This document shows, piece after piece, positions 5,769 to 7,156 of a stretch of DNA of 7,156 nucleotides. The notes beneath the pieces were generated by a model, which saw only the letters and a list, made by a program, of their open reading frames with translations, was not told the origin of the DNA and did not search any database. Position 1 is the first letter of the stretch. Every line of letters begins with the position of its first letter. Made by a program: the position numbers and the translations under genes. The DNA lies in contig VBHV01000245.1 of NCBI GenBank assembly GCA_005881995.1, forward strand, positions 1-7,156. Direction: 5' to 3'. The stretch is from Chloroflexota bacterium. GTDB taxonomy: Bacteria > Chloroflexota > Ktedonobacteria > Ktedonobacterales > Ktedonobacteraceae.

Positions 5769-5785
5769 CTACAGGTAATTTGTAG
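5769..5785 (+). repeat. Small hairpin before the subtilase ribosome binding site
   Basis: CTACA (5769-5773) is complementary to TGTAG (5781-5785) around a seven-base loop, ending eight bases before the GGAGG. Five base pairs is a weak stem and may be chance. Confidence 0.25.
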
Positions 5786-5793
5786 AGATGCAC

Positions 5794-5798
5794 GGAGG
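5794..5798 (+). promoter_or_regulatory. Ribosome binding site of the subtilase gene
   Basis: GGAGG lies five bases before ATG 5804, the strongest Shine-Dalgarno in the window, and fixes this start over an out-of-frame ATG at 5788. Confidence 0.7.
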
Positions 5799-5803
5799 CA
5801 TAT

Positions 5804-7156
5804 ATGGACGGCACACAGCAATCAATGGGTATGGGCATGTATGGACCAAATGTGGTCTGGTGGGTGAAAAACCAGGTCGCATTTACTTTTCAATCAGCCT
5901 TACCGCCTACCCCAGAGAACAAGCAGCCTATCATCAATTCACTACACCTGACAGATCTCAATGAATTTCTTCAACGCAATCAACTCTCTTTGCAATCCTT
6001 TGGGGAACAGGACATTGCGCATCCTGCTCCTGAGGTGGAAGGGAGTACATCACCCCTGGATGAGAGCCTAGGAGTACTTGGAAAGGGACTGAAAGCGGCG
6101 GGTGAAGGGATAGAAAAACTTGGCGAGACCATCGAGGATAGCGGTGAGAAAATTATCGAGCGTGGCGAAAAAGTAGGTGGCAATGGCAACGGTGCGGATA
6201 ATGATCTCACCAATCCTCGCGGTAAATACCTGTTCCCTTCACCTGATAGGTCGGGCAGTACCATGATTACTTTTTTCAATATAGTACCCACAGAGAATGA
6301 TCCTCCGGATGATGTCGGTGTAGATCAGACGGTGAAAGTAGTCAATCTATTCAACAACACCCCCGTTATTGTAACGACATCAGGTGAAGAAATCATACCT
6401 CCCATTGCCATGCCAAACTGGCTCGGTGGTGGAACACCAGATTCAACTCATGGTTGCCCTGCCTCTCCACCTATACCAGTAACAGCAGGCGATCAGTGTA
6501 TTGCTTCTGGTTATTGCCCTATTACGCTGGATGGACTTTCCCCGACCATGCAAGAAAGGTTTGGAGATGGGGTTACTGTGTTTGTGCTAGATACTATGCC
6601 TACAGCAGAACAGTTGAGCAACGCTTCAAATCTGGCTAATCCGCCGGGTAGTGGGATAAGAATGAATTTGCTCCTGCAGGACATGGTTACTGGTATGCAG
6701 AGTGCGGATACTTTCAGCGGCATTGTTCTAAATGCCAATGCTCCTGCAATCAATGTGTATCATCCGCAGTTCCCGGATTACCTGGAAAATGAGAATGCGC
6801 CTAGAACGGGAAGAGACCTCTACAGAATTCTGTATGGCTTCAAGATGCCAGATCATGGTCTGTTTGTTGCGGGTATCATACGCGACCTGGCTCCTAATGC
6901 GAAGATCGAGTGCGTGCGTGTTCTCAATGATTATGGCGTCGGGAGGGTGAATGATTTAATGCAGGCACTCGAAATAATACAGGGGCGTATGATTGGAGGA
7001 GACTTGCAGGGTCTGCCAGTAGTGATTAACTTGAGCCTGGTTATTACTCCAGAAAGTGAACTCTTCGGCACCCTGGGGTTTGTATTACCGGAACAGCCCG
7101 ATGGATCGCCAGATACCAGTCTTCGTGAAGGTTTGCATCAGGTAATACAAAGTCTT
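5804..7156 (+). CDS. S8 family (subtilisin-like) serine protease, 3' truncated by window edge
   Basis: The frame is open from ATG 5804 to the window end (451 codons, no stop). The catalytic domain begins around residue 255. The Asp motif is VTVFVLDTMP with Asp263; the His motif is PDHGLFVAGII with His351, corresponding to H-G-T-H-V-A-G-I with the second His replaced by Phe; LAPNAKIECVRVLNDYG follows as in subtilases, and PVVINLSL (405-412) is the conserved strand before the oxyanion Asn. The oxyanion Asn and Ser motif lie beyond the window. There is no signal peptide or membrane segment, so the enzyme is probably cytoplasmic, unlike most subtilases. About 250 residues precede the catalytic domain and may act as a prodomain; they include a heptad-periodic stretch with Gly at 93, 100, 107, 114 and 121 and a Cys-containing Pro/Gly-rich segment near 220-245. 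It follows the CHAT gene by 132 bases and may be a downstream effector or substrate of CHAT (inference). Confidence 0.88.
   Translation, partial: MDGTQQSMGMGMYGPNVVWWVKNQVAFTFQSALPPTPENKQPIINSLHLTDLNEFLQRNQLSLQSFGEQDIAHPAPEVEGSTSPLDESLGVLGKGLKAAGEGIEKLGETIEDSGEKIIERGEKVGGNGNGADNDLTNPRGKYLFPSPDRSGSTMITFFNIVPTENDPPDDVGVDQTVKVVNLFNNTPVIVTTSGEEIIPPIAMPNWLGGGTPDSTHGCPASPPIPVTAGDQCIASGYCPITLDGLSPTMQERFGDGVTVFVLDTMPTAEQLSNASNLANPPGSGIRMNLLLQDMVTGMQSADTFSGIVLNANAPAINVYHPQFPDYLENENAPRTGRDLYRILYGFKMPDHGLFVAGIIRDLAPNAKIECVRVLNDYGVGRVNDLMQALEIIQGRMIGGDLQGLPVVINLSLVITPESELFGTLGFVLPEQPDGSPDTSLREGLHQVIQSL

Noticed and set aside
5980..6291. 103-residue - strand reading frame
   Set aside because: It is antisense to the subtilase; its Ser/Pro-rich low-complexity product is explained by the Gly/Glu-rich heptad repeat on the other strand.
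1..7156. Type III-E CRISPR locus, suggested by TPR-CHAT plus sigma factor
   Set aside because: No repeat-spacer array, Cas7-11-like effector, Csx30 or Csx31 is seen; the resemblance is limited to CHAT and sigma factor.

Overview
The window most resembles an accessory stretch of a Chloroflexota genome of the Ktedonobacterales type. This rests on gene content and protein style: a divergent ECF-type sigma factor, a soluble zf-HC2 protein, a very large TPR-CHAT protein and a cytoplasmic-looking subtilase in one same-strand series, with moderate base composition. The assignment is inference; there is no rRNA or marker gene here. All supported genes lie on the + strand.

Layout. Positions 1-435 hold the 3' end of a G+C-rich integral membrane protein unrelated to what follows. 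Positions 436-921 are gene-free and clearly more A+T-rich, packed with inverted repeats and two candidate sigma-70-type promoters; they probably form the control region and long leader of the downstream cassette. A divergent ECF-like sigma factor follows (922-1623). After a 158-base gap spanned by a long imperfect inverted repeat comes a protein with two zf-HC2 zinc-binding motifs, no membrane helix and a beta-rich Ig-like tail (1782-2555), a candidate soluble anti-sigma factor. Next is a protein of about 1006 residues with many TPR-like helical repeats and a C-terminal CHAT caspase-like protease domain that keeps its His and Cys (2651-5671). A perfect 19-base inverted repeat sits over the CHAT stop codon. 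The window ends inside an S8 (subtilisin-like) protease gene (5804 to beyond 7156) with the catalytic Asp and His visible and the Ser beyond the edge.

How the genes may work together (inference). TPR-CHAT proteins are proteases switched on by a partner or ligand sensed through the TPR scaffold. An ECF sigma factor, a zinc-binding anti-sigma candidate, a TPR-CHAT protease and a second protease side by side suggest a proteolytic switch: CHAT activation could cleave the zf-HC2 protein to free the sigma factor, or process the subtilase through its long N-terminal region. The parts list recalls the type III-E CRISPR accessory set (TPR-CHAT, Csx30, Csx31, RpoE-like sigma factor), but no CRISPR array or effector is visible here. 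A stress-response or conflict/defence role is plausible and unproven.
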